Position numbers and translations under genes: made by a program. A stretch of 64,000 nt of DNA. Source: Prescottella sp. R16 (GTDB lineage Bacteria; Actinomycetota; Actinomycetes; Mycobacteriales; Mycobacteriaceae). Under the pieces are notes generated by a model, which worked only from the letters and a program-made list of their open reading frames with translations, ran no database searches and was not told the origin of the DNA. The stretch spans positions 806,001 to 870,000 of the forward strand of contig NZ_CP130943.1 in the NCBI RefSeq assembly GCF_030656875.1, read 5' to 3'. This document shows positions 50,985 to 60,827 of this stretch, one piece after another; the stretch's first letter is position 1, and each line of letters begins with the position of its first letter.

Positions 50985-51815
50985 CTCGACTACTCACCCG
51001 CGCCGGCCTGATACTGCTCGTCACCTCACCGTCGCCTACCTGATCCTCCCGGTCCTCGTCGTCATCCCGATGTCCTTCGCGGACAGCGCTTTTCTGACCT
51101 TCCCGCCCAAAGCGTTCTCCACCCGCTGGTACCAGCAGTTGCTCGACGACCCCACCTGGATCGCCTCGGCCCTCGTCAGCCTCCGGGTCGCAGTCCTGTC
51201 CACGATCTGCGCGGTGATCCTCGGCGTGCTCGCGGCACTGGGGCTCGTCCGCGGCAGGTACCCGCTGCGCGGCCCGATCGCCGCGTTGCTCCTGGCGCCG
51301 ATCATCGTCCCGTACGTGATCGTCGGCCTCGCTGTGTACATCGTGTTCCTGAAAATCGGGCTCACCGAGACCACCCTCGGGTTCGTCCTCGTCCACACCG
51401 CGCTCGCCGTGCCGTACGTGACGATCAACGTCGCCTCCAGCCTGGTGAGCTTCGACCGCGGCCTCGAACGCGCCGCACAGTCGCTCGGATCCGGGCCCGT
51501 CTCCACGTTCTTCCGCATCACCTTCCCGAACATCGCGGCGGTGTCTTCGCCGGCGCCCTGTTCGCCTTCATCACCTCGTGGGACGAGGTCGTCAGCGCGA
51601 TCTTCCTCTCCGGACCGCAGATGACCACCCTGCCGGTGCGCATCTGGTCCGGCGTGAAGGTCTCGGTGGATCCCACCGTCGCCGCCATCTCCGGACTGAC
51701 CCTGTTCGTCATCATCGGATCGTTCGTCCTCTTCGGAGCAATGAAGCTGACCCGCAAGGCCGTTCGCACATTCAAGTACCGCGATTCCGTCAAAGTGATC
51801 GGAGCACTCCCGTGA
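50981..51815 (+). CDS. Polyamine-type ABC permease 2 (PotC-like), two one-base frameshifts
   Basis: A permease of about 278 residues once repaired. The ATG at 50,981 overlaps the previous stop by 4 bases. The frame breaks at about 51,018 (GTCACCTCACC, a lost C) and at about 51,540 (GCGGCGGTGTC, a lost G). Between them the protein reads normally (SFADSAFLTFPPKAFSTRWYQQLL; the EAA-type RAAQSLGSGPVSTFFRITFPN), and afterward as GALFAFITSWDEVVSAIF to VIGALP. Adding two bases makes 837, a multiple of three. Both changes are in short homopolymer or repeat tracts, so sequencing error is more likely than gene decay. Confidence 0.78.
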
Positions 51816-52933
51816 GCATCTCGACCCCGACCGCCCCGCGTGCGACGACCGTGACCGGTGCGCCGATCACCGTCACCGGGATCAGCAAGACCTACGGTGC
51901 CACCACCGTGCTCGACAACCTCGACCTCGAGATCCGCGGCGGCGAATTCCTCACCCTCCTCGGTGCCAGCGGCTCCGGAAAATCCACCCTGCTGGGCATC
52001 ATCTCGGGCTTCATCAAGCCGACAGCCGGCACCGTCGAGGTCGCCGGACGCACCCTGAACCGGGTGCCGCCGCACAAGCGCGGATTCGGCGTCGTCTTCC
52101 AGAACTACTCGCTGTTCCCGCACATGAGCATCGCCGACAACGTCGCTTTCCCCCTCGCCCGGCACGGCTGGCCCAAGAGCGAGATCGGACGCAGTGTCGC
52201 CGAAGCACTCGACCTCGTCCAACTGGGACACCTCGCAGCACGCATGCCGTCGGAACTCTCCGGTGGACAGCAGCAACGCGTCGCCCTCGCCCGCGCCATC
52301 GTGTTCCGCCCGCCGGTACTGCTGATGGACGAACCGCTCGGCGCCCTCGACAAACTCCTCCGCGAACAACTGCAACTCGAAATCCGGCGCCTGCACCAGG
52401 AACTCGGCATCACCTTCGTGTTCGTCACCCACGACCAGGACGAGGCCCTCGCCATGTCGGACCGGATCGCATTGCTGCGGGGCGGCTCCATAGTGCAGGT
52501 CGGCACTCCCGAAGAACTCTACGAACGCCCCAACTGCCGATACGCCGCCGAATTCGTCGGTGCCTCCAACATCTTCCGCGGAACCATCGACACCGCCGGC
52601 TTCACCGAAGACGGCACCGCACACCGGTTCCGCGTCCCGGAATCCCCGGAAATCGCAGCCCGCACCGGCGGAGCACATTCGGTGATGCTGCGGCCCGAAC
52701 GCATCGGCGTGGTCGGTGCGGGGGAGCACGTGCCCGGTGGGCGCGACGGCCTCGACGGCGTCGTCGAGGACACTGTCTACTTCGGCACCAACCGCCAGGT
52801 CCAGGTACGTACCCCCGACGGCCGGCTCGTCCTCGCCCGCACCCCCGTGCCCCACACCGCGGACGGAGTCGTCCCCGGTGCCGCGGTACGCATGCACTGG
52901 GGTGTCGAGGACGTCGTCGTCCTCGGCTCCTGA
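51812..52933 (+). CDS. Polyamine-type ABC ATPase (PotA-like)
   Basis: A 373-residue ATPase: Walker A GASGSGKSTLL near residue 49, Q-loop FQNYSLFPHMS near 95, signature LSGGQQQRVALARA near 149, Walker B VLLMDEPLGALD near 170, switch VTHDQDEA near 207, and a C-terminal TOBE/OB-fold regulatory domain (about 255-373). The combination is typical of PotA-class importers. The GTG at 51,812 overlaps the permease stop by 4 bases. Intact. Confidence 0.9.
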   Translation: MSISTPTAPRATTVTGAPITVTGISKTYGATTVLDNLDLEIRGGEFLTLLGASGSGKSTLLGIISGFIKPTAGTVEVAGRTLNRVPPHKRGFGVVFQNYSLFPHMSIADNVAFPLARHGWPKSEIGRSVAEALDLVQLGHLAARMPSELSGGQQQRVALARAIVFRPPVLLMDEPLGALDKLLREQLQLEIRRLHQELGITFVFVTHDQDEALAMSDRIALLRGGSIVQVGTPEELYERPNCRYAAEFVGASNIFRGTIDTAGFTEDGTAHRFRVPESPEIAARTGGAHSVMLRPERIGVVGAGEHVPGGRDGLDGVVEDTVYFGTNRQVQVRTPDGRLVLARTPVPHTADGVVPGAAVRMHWGVEDVVVLGS

Positions 52934-52954
52934 CCCGGCGGATTCCCGACCCCG

Positions 52955-55900
52955 ATGTCGACCCGCACCGAACAGTCCGGCGCACAGGTCCTTTCGGGCG
53001 CCACACCGCACATCGCCGTCGCCTGGGCGTGTGGCTTCGCATCCGTGATCGTCTACGGACTGACCCCCACCGTCGCGGCACTGTCGTACGACACCGGACT
53101 GACCCCGACCGTGCTGGTGGCATTGCGGAGCCTGTGCGGGGCGATCCTGATCCTGGCGTTCGCCGCCGCCACGGTGGCGGACATCGCCGACGGCACCGCC
53201 CGACTGTTCGGCTACGTCGTCACCGGTGGGGCACCCGCCGACCCGGTGGGCATGCGGCAGGCGCTCGCGGCGGTGCTGCCGGACCAGTTCGTTCCGCAGT
53301 CGATCACCGTGGTGGACGCGCTACCGCGCACCCTCAACGGCAAACTCGACCGCGCGGCGCTCCCGGCGCCGGCGGCACCGCAGCCGTCCGGACCGGAGAC
53401 AGGTGACGACCGTTCCGTCACAGCCGATCTCGTCGCCGCAGCGTCGGAGGTCCTGCAGGCCGTGATCGACCCGAAGCTGAGCTTCTTCGCGCTCGGCGGG
53501 GACAGCATCGCCGTCGTGCGCCTCGTCGCCGCCGCCACCACGCGCGGCGTTGGTATCGCCGTCGCGGACGTGTTCGAAGCCGAGACCCTGGACGAACTCG
53601 CGGCCCGGGCCGTCCGTCTCGCGCCGGCTCCCGACGAGACCGGCGAACACGCCGACCTGGTGGACGTCGACGAGATCGCCCGCACCGTGCTCGACACCAG
53701 GTACCCGGGATGGCGGCAGGTGCTGCCGCTGACACCGTTGCAGCGGGGCATGTACTTCCAGTCCGTGAGCGGTGGAAGCGGATCCGGCGACAACTACCAC
53801 GTGCAGCACCGCTTCACGTTCGCTGGACCCGTCGACGTGCGGGCCCTGACCGCGGCCCTCGACACGCTCGTGCGCCGCTACCCGAATCTCGGTGCCGCCT
53901 TCACTCATTCGGTGCACGCCGACCCCGTTGCGATCGTCGCGCCGGTTTCGCTCACGGTCGAGGAACGGACGGTCACGGACCTGGACACCGTCGCGGCCGA
54001 CGAGTTCGCGCGGCCCTTCGTGCTGGACCGGGCACCGTTGATCCGGGTGGTCCTGGCAACCGGCCCCGACGCGTCGCGACAGCTCGTCGTGACACAGCAC
54101 CATCTCCTCACCGACGCGTGGTCGCAGGGCGTGCTGTTCACCGAACTGTTCGTGCTGTACGGGGTGGCGCGGATGCTCACCGGCCTGTACCCGGCGGACG
54201 ATGCCGGGGAGGAGGCGGTGACGTCCACCCTGGACCGGGTCCTCGAACCACCCGCCGACTTCACCGACCACCTGCGGCGGTCGGTCGGCCGGGACACCAC
54301 GGCCGCGACGAAGGCGTGGGCGCGGTACCTCGCGGACCTCGACGAGCCGACCCTGCTGGCACCGGCCGCCACTCCCGGCACCACGGTGCTGCCGCACGTG
54401 ACGACGCGTCGGCTCGACGACCCGGTGCGCGACGCACTCGTCGCGGTCGCCGCCGAACACGGCGTCACCGTGGCCACCCTCGTGTCCCTCGCGTGGGGGC
54501 TGACGTTGCGCCGCTTCACCGGTCGCGACGACGTCGTGTTCGGCACCACCGTGTCCGGCCGCGACCCGGCGGTGCCCGCGGCCGACCGCATCGTCGGGCC
54601 GACCCTCGAAACCGTGCCCGTCCGGGTGCGGCTGCGTCCCGCCGCGTCCCTCCCGGACATGCTCCGCGACCTGTTCGCCGCGCAGGGTGGGCTGATCGAG
54701 CACCAGCACCTCGGGCTCGGCGAGATCAGCCGCGCCGCCGGAGTCGGCATCCTGTTCGACACGCTCCTGGTGTTCCGCAACATCGGGGGCGACGCGGCCC
54801 GGTTCGACGTGTTCGAGCGCGCGGGTGTCACCGCCGCCGAGGCCACCGACGCCACCCACTACGCCGTCACCGTCGACGTCGATCCCCGGACCCGGGACGG
54901 CGCGATGGCGGTGACGATCGAGAACCGGCCCGACCTCGTCGACGACGACACCGCGCACACGTTGCTGGACGTCGTGACCGGCATGCTCACCCGCATCGCC
55001 GGACTGCACGGCGGGCAGCCGATCACGGTGGCCGACACCGGACGCCGATACGACGAAATCGAGCCGACCGCACTGACCGCGGCCCCGACGGTGATCCCGC
55101 TGCCGGGCGCCCCCGAGGGCAGCATCGACACCCTGCTGTCCGAGCGGGCCGCCGCGTCTCCCGAGGCGCCCGCCCTGACCTGCGGCGCCGAGACGTTCAC
55201 GGCCCGACAGTTCGACGACCGCGTCACCGCGCTGGCCCGGCACCTGGTGGCCACCGGCGTCGGGACCGGCGATCTCGTCGCACTGATGCTGCCGCGGACT
55301 GCCGACCACGTCGTCGCGATCTTCGCGGTGCTGCGGGCCGGTGCGGCGTACCTGCCGCTCGACCTCGAGCATCCGGCCGCGCGGCTGCGGGAGATCGTCG
55401 CCGACAGCGGCGCCCGCACGGTCGTCACCGCCGGTGCCCGCACCGGCCGGGCCGCCGAGGTCGTCGCCGGAGCGTCCGGGAACACGGACCTCACCGTCGT
55501 AGACCTGAGGGAACCCGAAGTGGCAGAAGTTCTCTCCGGTCTACGGCCGGCGCCGGACGTGCCCGCGCACCGCATCGGCGGACCCCGGCATCCGGACCAG
55601 CCCGCGTACGTGATCTACACGTCCGGATCGACCGGCCGGCCCAAGGGCGTCCAGGTGGGGCATCGGGGACTGACCACGATGTACCACAACCATCGCGACG
55701 AGATCTTCCGCCCCACCGAGGAATCCGTGGCCGGACGTCGGCTGCGTGTCGCGCACACCGTGTCGTTCTCGTTCGACATGTCGTGGGAGGAGCTGTTCTG
55801 GCTGCTCGCCGGACACCACGTCCACGTCGTCGACGAGACCGCCCGCGTCGACCCGCACGCACTGGTGCGGCACTACCGGCAGGTCGGCATCGACGTCGTC

Positions 55901-56929
55901 AACGTGACCCCGTCCTACGCGCGGGAACTCGTCGCGGCCGGACTGCTCGACGACGAGCGCGCCCCGGTCCTGGTCATGCTCGGTGGCGAGGCCGTCCCGC
56001 AGGAGCTGTGGACGCAGCTGCGCGAACAGGACGGCGTCGACGGCTACGACCTGTACGGGCCCACCGAGTTCACGATCAACGCCCTGGGATCCGCGGTCGC
56101 CGACAGCACCACACCGTGCCTCGGCCGGCCCGTCCGCAACGCGTGCGCCCGCGTCCTCGACACGGGGCTGCGTCCCGTCGCGGTCGGTGCGGTCGGCGAG
56201 CTCTACCTGTCCGGTGACGGTGTCGCCCACGGCTACCGGGACCGCTGTGGGCTGACGGCGTCGACGTTCGTGGCCGACCCGTTCGCGGCGGGGGAGCGGA
56301 TGTACCGCACCGGCGACCTCGTCCGGTATCTCGCCGGCGGCCGACTCGAATACCTCGGCCGCGTCGACCGGCAGGTCAAGATCCGCGGTATCCGGATCGA
56401 ACTCGGCGAGGTCGAGGCGGCCCTCGAAGCGCTGCCGGGTGTCACACGGGCCGCCGCGACCGTCCGAACCTCCGGCGATGCAACGAGACTGATCGGCTAC
56501 GTGGTGTCCGACACCGACACCGCCCCAGCCGACGGCGACGAGTTGCGCAGCGTGCTGCGGAACCTGGTCCCGGCGCACCTCGTCCCGGCACGGATCGTGC
56601 TGGTCGAGCACATCCCGCTCACCGTCAACGGCAAACTCGACCGGGGTGCCCTGCCGGAGCCGCCGCGCCGGAACGTCGCGGACACGCTGCGCACCCCCAC
56701 CGAGCGGCGGATCGCCGCCGTCTACTGCGATGTGCTCGGCGTCGACGAGATCGGCGCCGACGACGGCTTCGCGGACTGCGGCGGCGACTCGCTCGGGGCG
56801 ATGCGGATCGTGTCCCGGATCCTCCGGGAGACGTCCGTCCGGATCGAGGTTCCGGAACTGCTCGAACGGCAGACCGTCGCGGCCGTGGCCGACCTCGTCG
56901 ACGTCCGACGGGACGAACCGCGGACATGA
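52955..56929 (+). CDS. Chimeric ORF: EamA-family transporter N terminus fused in frame to the NRPS 3' part (copy 2)
   Basis: A 1,324-codon open frame. Residues 1-69 are the start of a drug/metabolite (EamA) transporter: [20 protein letters not shown], then [23 protein letters not shown]. At 53,162 the sequence switches in frame to the C-terminal end of NRPS A2 and continues as T3 (near 180), C4 (HHLLTDA near 381), A3 ([10 protein letters not shown] near 888; hydroxyornithine-like code) and T4 (GGDSLGAM near 1275). No frameshift occurs, so the last NRPS module is complete here, unlike copy 1. The joint lies in a GCCGCCGCCACGG stretch. A functional protein is unlikely, since the A2 domain is headless and the transporter cut. 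The layout is either the joint of a real tandem duplication or an assembly error. Confidence 0.75.
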   Translation: MSTRTEQSGAQVLSGATPHIAVAWACGFASVIVYGLTPTVAALSYDTGLTPTVLVALRSLCGAILILAFAAATVADIADGTARLFGYVVTGGAPADPVGMRQALAAVLPDQFVPQSITVVDALPRTLNGKLDRAALPAPAAPQPSGPETGDDRSVTADLVAAASEVLQAVIDPKLSFFALGGDSIAVVRLVAAATTRGVGIAVADVFEAETLDELAARAVRLAPAPDETGEHADLVDVDEIARTVLDTRYPGWRQVLPLTPLQRGMYFQSVSGGSGSGDNYHVQHRFTFAGPVDVRALTAALDTLVRRYPNLGAAFTHSVHADPVAIVAPVSLTVEERTVTDLDTVAADEFARPFVLDRAPLIRVVLATGPDASRQLVVTQHHLLTDAWSQGVLFTELFVLYGVARMLTGLYPADDAGEEAVTSTLDRVLEPPADFTDHLRRSVGRDTTAATKAWARYLADLDEPTLLAPAATPGTTVLPHVTTRRLDDPVRDALVAVAAEHGVTVATLVSLAWGLTLRRFTGRDDVVFGTTVSGRDPAVPAADRIVGPTLETVPVRVRLRPAASLPDMLRDLFAAQGGLIEHQHLGLGEISRAAGVGILFDTLLVFRNIGGDAARFDVFERAGVTAAEATDATHYAVTVDVDPRTRDGAMAVTIENRPDLVDDDTAHTLLDVVTGMLTRIAGLHGGQPITVADTGRRYDEIEPTALTAAPTVIPLPGAPEGSIDTLLSERAAASPEAPALTCGAETFTARQFDDRVTALARHLVATGVGTGDLVALMLPRTADHVVAIFAVLRAGAAYLPLDLEHPAARLREIVADSGARTVVTAGARTGRAAEVVAGASGNTDLTVVDLREPEVAEVLSGLRPAPDVPAHRIGGPRHPDQPAYVIYTSGSTGRPKGVQVGHRGLTTMYHNHRDEIFRPTEESVAGRRLRVAHTVSFSFDMSWEELFWLLAGHHVHVVDETARVDPHALVRHYRQVGIDVVNVTPSYARELVAAGLLDDERAPVLVMLGGEAVPQELWTQLREQDGVDGYDLYGPTEFTINALGSAVADSTTPCLGRPVRNACARVLDTGLRPVAVGAVGELYLSGDGVAHGYRDRCGLTASTFVADPFAAGERMYRTGDLVRYLAGGRLEYLGRVDRQVKIRGIRIELGEVEAALEALPGVTRAAATVRTSGDATRLIGYVVSDTDTAPADGDELRSVLRNLVPAHLVPARIVLVEHIPLTVNGKLDRGALPEPPRRNVADTLRTPTERRIAAVYCDVLGVDEIGADDGFADCGGDSLGAMRIVSRILRETSVRIEVPELLERQTVAAVADLVDVRRDEPRT

Positions 56930-56978
56930 GGCTCCGCCACCACCGAACACCCCCGATGAACGATCGAAAGGAACCACA

Positions 56979-57991
56979 TTGTTCCACTCACGCTTCCGAC
57001 GGCACGGGATACGCCTGTTCGCCGCGGCCGCCGCGGTGACCCTCGGTCTCACAGGCTGCAGCACCAGCGACGCCTCCGAGGGAGACTCCGCGACCTCGGC
57101 GGCCGACGCGACGCGCGTGGTCCAGACTGCGCAGGGCGACGTCACCGTACCCGCCGAGCCGCAGCGCATCGCAGTGCTCACCGCCGGCCTGGCCGGGCTG
57201 CTGTACACCCTCGACGCGCCGATCGCGATCACCGACACCCGCCTGCTCGGCGTCGCACCAACCTCGACGGTGGTTTCCCGCCGCAGTGGGCGGAGAAGGC
57301 GAAGGCACAGGGCACCAAGGAGCTTCCGGCCGGCGAGGAATTGAACATCGAGGCCATCGCGCAGGCACAGCCCGACCTGATCATCGGCGGCGGACAGGGA
57401 TTCACCGCGATCCTCGCCGAGAAGGCGTACGACCAGCTGTCGGCGATCGCGCCGACCGTCCTCGTCCCGTCCACCGTCAACACGTGGCAGGAACAGCTCG
57501 CCGAGGTCGCCGACATCGCCGGGGAGAGCGACAAGGTCGACGGCCTGATGCAGGCGTACGAGGACAAGGTCGCCGAGGTGAAGGATGCGATCACCGTGCC
57601 CGGCGCGCCCGTGTCCTATCTGCTGTCGCTGGGCACGAACGAGCCCGCGTTCATCCCGCAGACCGCCGCCCTGCCCACCCTGCTGGAGTCGGTCGGGTTC
57701 CGGCCCGACGACGTGCTCACCAAGGCGAACGATCCGGCACTGTACGGGTCCGGTGACTCGTTCATCATCAGCAGCGAACTGCTCGGACGGGTCGGCGACG
57801 CGCCCGTGATGTTCGTGGTGCCGGTCGCGGGCCGCAGCCTCGCCGAACTGAAGCAGGATCCGCTGTACACCGCCCTGCCCGCGTTCACGAGCGGCACGGT
57901 GTACGAACTCCCCGCCACCAGCTACCGCCCCGACTACGACGGCGTCATGGCGACCCTGGACCAGATCCGGGAGATGTTCGCCGGACGGTAG
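56979..57991 (+). pseudogene. Iron-siderophore substrate-binding lipoprotein, copy 2, frameshifted
   Basis: Same TTG start, signal peptide and lipobox as the copy at 41,730. A 2-base insertion (GCGTCGCACCAACC here, GCGTCACCAACC in copy 1) at about 57,256 breaks the frame after roughly 92 codons; the rest reads normally from about 57,290 in another frame to the same C terminus. Length is 1,013 against 1,011 bases. Either a sequencing error or a true loss in one copy. Confidence 0.85.
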
Positions 57992-58050
57992 TCGCTCCCG
58001 GCACCGAGAAGTGCCGAACCATGCAGTTCGAGATCGGAAAGGACCACACT

Positions 58051-58278
58051 GTGCTCACCCGCGAGGCCGTCGTATCGGACATCGCCACCGCCCTGGACCG
58101 GTCGCCGGAGTCGATCGGCGACGAGCTGAATCTGCTCGACGAAGGACTGGACTCCATCCGGATCATGGGACTCGTGGAACGATGGCGGTCCGCGGGGGCA
58201 CCGGACGTCGACTTCCCGACACTCGCCGCCGATCCGACCGTGGCGCACTGGGTTTCCGTCGCGCTCGGCGAATACTGA
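58051..58278 (+). CDS. Free-standing aryl carrier protein (copy 2)
   Basis: Identical in translation to the carrier protein at 42,800, including the LLDEGLDSIRIMG serine motif and the GGAAAGGA ribosome-binding site before the GTG at 58,051 (alternative ATG 58,021). Intact. It would supply a second dose of the DHB carrier if the duplication is real. Confidence 0.83.
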   Translation: MLTREAVVSDIATALDRSPESIGDELNLLDEGLDSIRIMGLVERWRSAGAPDVDFPTLAADPTVAHWVSVALGEY

Positions 58279-58300
58279 TTCCACGAGAGAGAGGACGCTC

Positions 58301-60118
58301 ATGGCTGCGACCGCCCGTGAGGTCGAGGTTTTTCCGATCTGCATCCGCGAGGTCGAGGTCCTGCGGGTCGAGGACGTCACCCCCGGCATGCGCCGGGTGA
58401 TCGTCGGCGGCCCGGCGATGGACGGCCACGTCCGCGACGGTGTCGCGCTGCCGCCGGTGCGCACCACCGGATTCGACGACGACGTCAAACTCCTGCCCGC
58501 CGACCCGCGCACCGGCACACTGCCGTTCGAGATGCCGCGCAACGCCGGCGACGGCACCGTCGACTGGCCGGCCGGCTCGTTCCAGTACAGCCGGACGTAC
58601 ACGGTGCGCCGCTTCGACCCGGACACCCGCGAGATGGCCATCGACTTCGCCGCGCACGAGGGTGGGCTGGCATCGGACTGGGCGGCACGCGTGCAACCGG
58701 GGGAGACGATCCTCATGGCCGGGCCCAAGCATTCGTCGAGCCTGCCGCGGGACGTCGAATGGATGCTGATCGCCGGCGACGAGACGGCACTGCCCGCGAT
58801 CGCGCACTGCCTCGAGCAGTTGCCGTCCGACCTGCCCGCGACGGTGGTGATCGAGGTCGCCGAACCCGCACACCGGCAGGAACTGAAATCCGATGCACCG
58901 GTGGACGTCACCTGGCTCTACCGGTCCGAGAACGGCGGCGAGTCGCGGCTGGCCGACGCCGTGCGGGGCGCCCCGTGGCGTCCCGGCCGGCCGTACCTGT
59001 GGGTCGCGGGCGAGGCCACGACGATCAAGCCGCTGCGCCGGTGGGCGAAACAGGACCGGGAACTCGACAAACAGTACGTCGAGATCACCGGCTACTGGCG
59101 CCACCGCGAGGCCGCCGGCCCGGTCGCCGCGGTCGTCGCAGCGCAGGAGAGCCCCGACGCGGTGCTGCACGAGATGTCGGAACTGTTGCCGCCGTTCGCG
59201 ATCCGCACCGCTGTGACGGTCGGGATGTTCGCGGCGATCGACGGTGGGGCCGGCACAGCCGCGGCGGTCGCCGCCGAATGCGGCACCCATCCCGGTGCGA
59301 CGGCGAAGCTGCTGCGACATCTCGCGCTCATGGATCTGGTGGCGGTGGACGACGGCGAGCTCACGCTCACCGACATGGGATCGATTCTGGCCGACCAGGA
59401 CACGTTCGCGAGCCAGGCACTGCACTTCGACAAGATCCACACCCGGCTCGACACCGCATTCCTGGGACTGCTCGACACGGTCCGCACCGGAGTACCCGCC
59501 TCCGGTCACGGTTTCGCCGACAAGCAGGCCGAACCCGGTTTCGCCGACGACTTCCACGAGGAGGCCGCGTTCGGGGCCGTGTACCGGGCGCCGGCACTGC
59601 CGGACGCGGTCGACCTCGACGGCGTGCGGACGGTCGCGATCTACGGGGAAGGCGCCGGCGTCTACGCCGACACCCTCGCCCGGCTGCGACCGGACCTCGA
59701 CATCACGCTCGTCGGGTTGCCGGCGCTGGTGGGCCGCAACCTCGCCGACGTCGCGGAGACCCGCCGCGACCGCATCGGACGGATCGACGGCAGCGAGTTC
59801 ACCGCACTCGCCGACCCCGTCGACCTGATCGTCGCGGTCGAGGTGATCGACCGGCATCCCGACGCCGACGCCCGACTGCTCCTGGACGTGCTCGGTGCGT
59901 CCGCCCGCCGGGTCGTGCTCGTCACCGACCTGCTCGACCCCGACACCACCGACGACCACGACACCGAAGCCGACCTGCTCGCCCTGTGCCTGTACGGCTC
60001 CGGTGTGCGCACCGAAACGGAACTGGCCGCACTGATCACCGAAGCAGGCTGCGGAACGCCACGATTCGGATCACTCGGCTGGGGATCGACGGTCGTGGAA
60101 TTCACCGGGACGCGCTGA
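58301..60118 (+). CDS. Siderophore-interacting protein fused to a methyltransferase-like domain (copy 2)
   Basis: Translation identical to the 605-residue fusion at 43,050: flavin motif SRTYTVRRFD, GDETALPAI, GYWRHREA, then the winged-helix and Rossmann-like methyltransferase part with the unusual VAIYGEGAG loop. Intact, 22 bases after the carrier protein. In this copy the upstream promoter context is the polyamine operon and EamA gene, not the iron box, so if real it could escape iron control. Confidence 0.84.
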   Translation: MAATAREVEVFPICIREVEVLRVEDVTPGMRRVIVGGPAMDGHVRDGVALPPVRTTGFDDDVKLLPADPRTGTLPFEMPRNAGDGTVDWPAGSFQYSRTYTVRRFDPDTREMAIDFAAHEGGLASDWAARVQPGETILMAGPKHSSSLPRDVEWMLIAGDETALPAIAHCLEQLPSDLPATVVIEVAEPAHRQELKSDAPVDVTWLYRSENGGESRLADAVRGAPWRPGRPYLWVAGEATTIKPLRRWAKQDRELDKQYVEITGYWRHREAAGPVAAVVAAQESPDAVLHEMSELLPPFAIRTAVTVGMFAAIDGGAGTAAAVAAECGTHPGATAKLLRHLALMDLVAVDDGELTLTDMGSILADQDTFASQALHFDKIHTRLDTAFLGLLDTVRTGVPASGHGFADKQAEPGFADDFHEEAAFGAVYRAPALPDAVDLDGVRTVAIYGEGAGVYADTLARLRPDLDITLVGLPALVGRNLADVAETRRDRIGRIDGSEFTALADPVDLIVAVEVIDRHPDADARLLLDVLGASARRVVLVTDLLDPDTTDDHDTEADLLALCLYGSGVRTETELAALITEAGCGTPRFGSLGWGSTVVEFTGTR

Positions 60119-60125
60119 CCGGACG

Positions 60126-60827
60126 TCACCGCCCGGCCGCCACCCAGGTGTATCGCACCTGGGGGCGGCCGGCCCGGCCGTATTCGGTGTGGCGGGCGAG
60201 CACACCGTCGTCGGCGAGACGCTCGAGATACCGCCACGCGGTGACGCGTGAAACCCCCACGGCGGACGCCACTTCCGCCGCCGTCAGAGCGCGGCCCGTG
60301 TCCCGCACGCACGATGCGATCCGGTCGACCGTCTGTGGGGCGACCCCCTTCGGTGTGGTCGCCCGCTCGTCCGCGGTACGCAACACCGCCATCGCCCGAT
60401 CGATCTCGCGCTGACTCGCTGCCGTCCCACCCGTCGGCAGTGCCGCCCGGAATTCCCGATAGTGCTCGAGCTTGTCGCGCAACGCCGCGAACGTGAACGG
60501 CTTGAGTAGATACAGCACCACCCCGCGGGCCACCGCCGTCCGCACCACGTCCAGATCCCGCGCCGACGTCACCGCGATGATCCCCGGTGCGGGATGCAGA
60601 TTCGACAGCGCCGCAGCCAGATCGAGCCCGCTCGCATCCGGCAGGCCGATATCGAGCAGCACCAGATCGATCGGCGTCTCAGCCACCGCGGCCTCGGTGA
60701 CGACCCGGATCGCGTCCCGCGCCGTGTGCACCACCGCGGCGACAGCGAACCCGTCGACCCGCTCCACATACGTGCGGTGCGCCGCCGCGATCAGCGGCTC
60801 GTCCTCCACGACCAGCACCCGGATCAT
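60126..60827 (-). CDS. Response regulator, DcuR/CitB type (copy 2)
   Basis: Identical in translation to the regulator at 44,875 (phospho-Asp in LVLLDIGLPDASG, Lys in LLKPF, C-terminal helix-turn-helix). It overlaps the kinase by 4 bases and carries the same hairpin in its last codons (60,133-60,172). Intact. Confidence 0.87.
   Translation of the reverse strand: MIRVLVVEDEPLIAAAHRTYVERVDGFAVAAVVHTARDAIRVVTEAAVAETPIDLVLLDIGLPDASGLDLAAALSNLHPAPGIIAVTSARDLDVVRTAVARGVVLYLLKPFTFAALRDKLEHYREFRAALPTGGTAASQREIDRAMAVLRTADERATTPKGVAPQTVDRIASCVRDTGRALTAAEVASAVGVSRVTAWRYLERLADDGVLARHTEYGRAGRPQVRYTWVAAGR

Noticed and set aside
37926..53161. Duplication caused by flanking insertion sequences
   Set aside because: No transposase or inverted repeats were found at either repeat boundary; the joint shows only a short shared GC-rich stretch.
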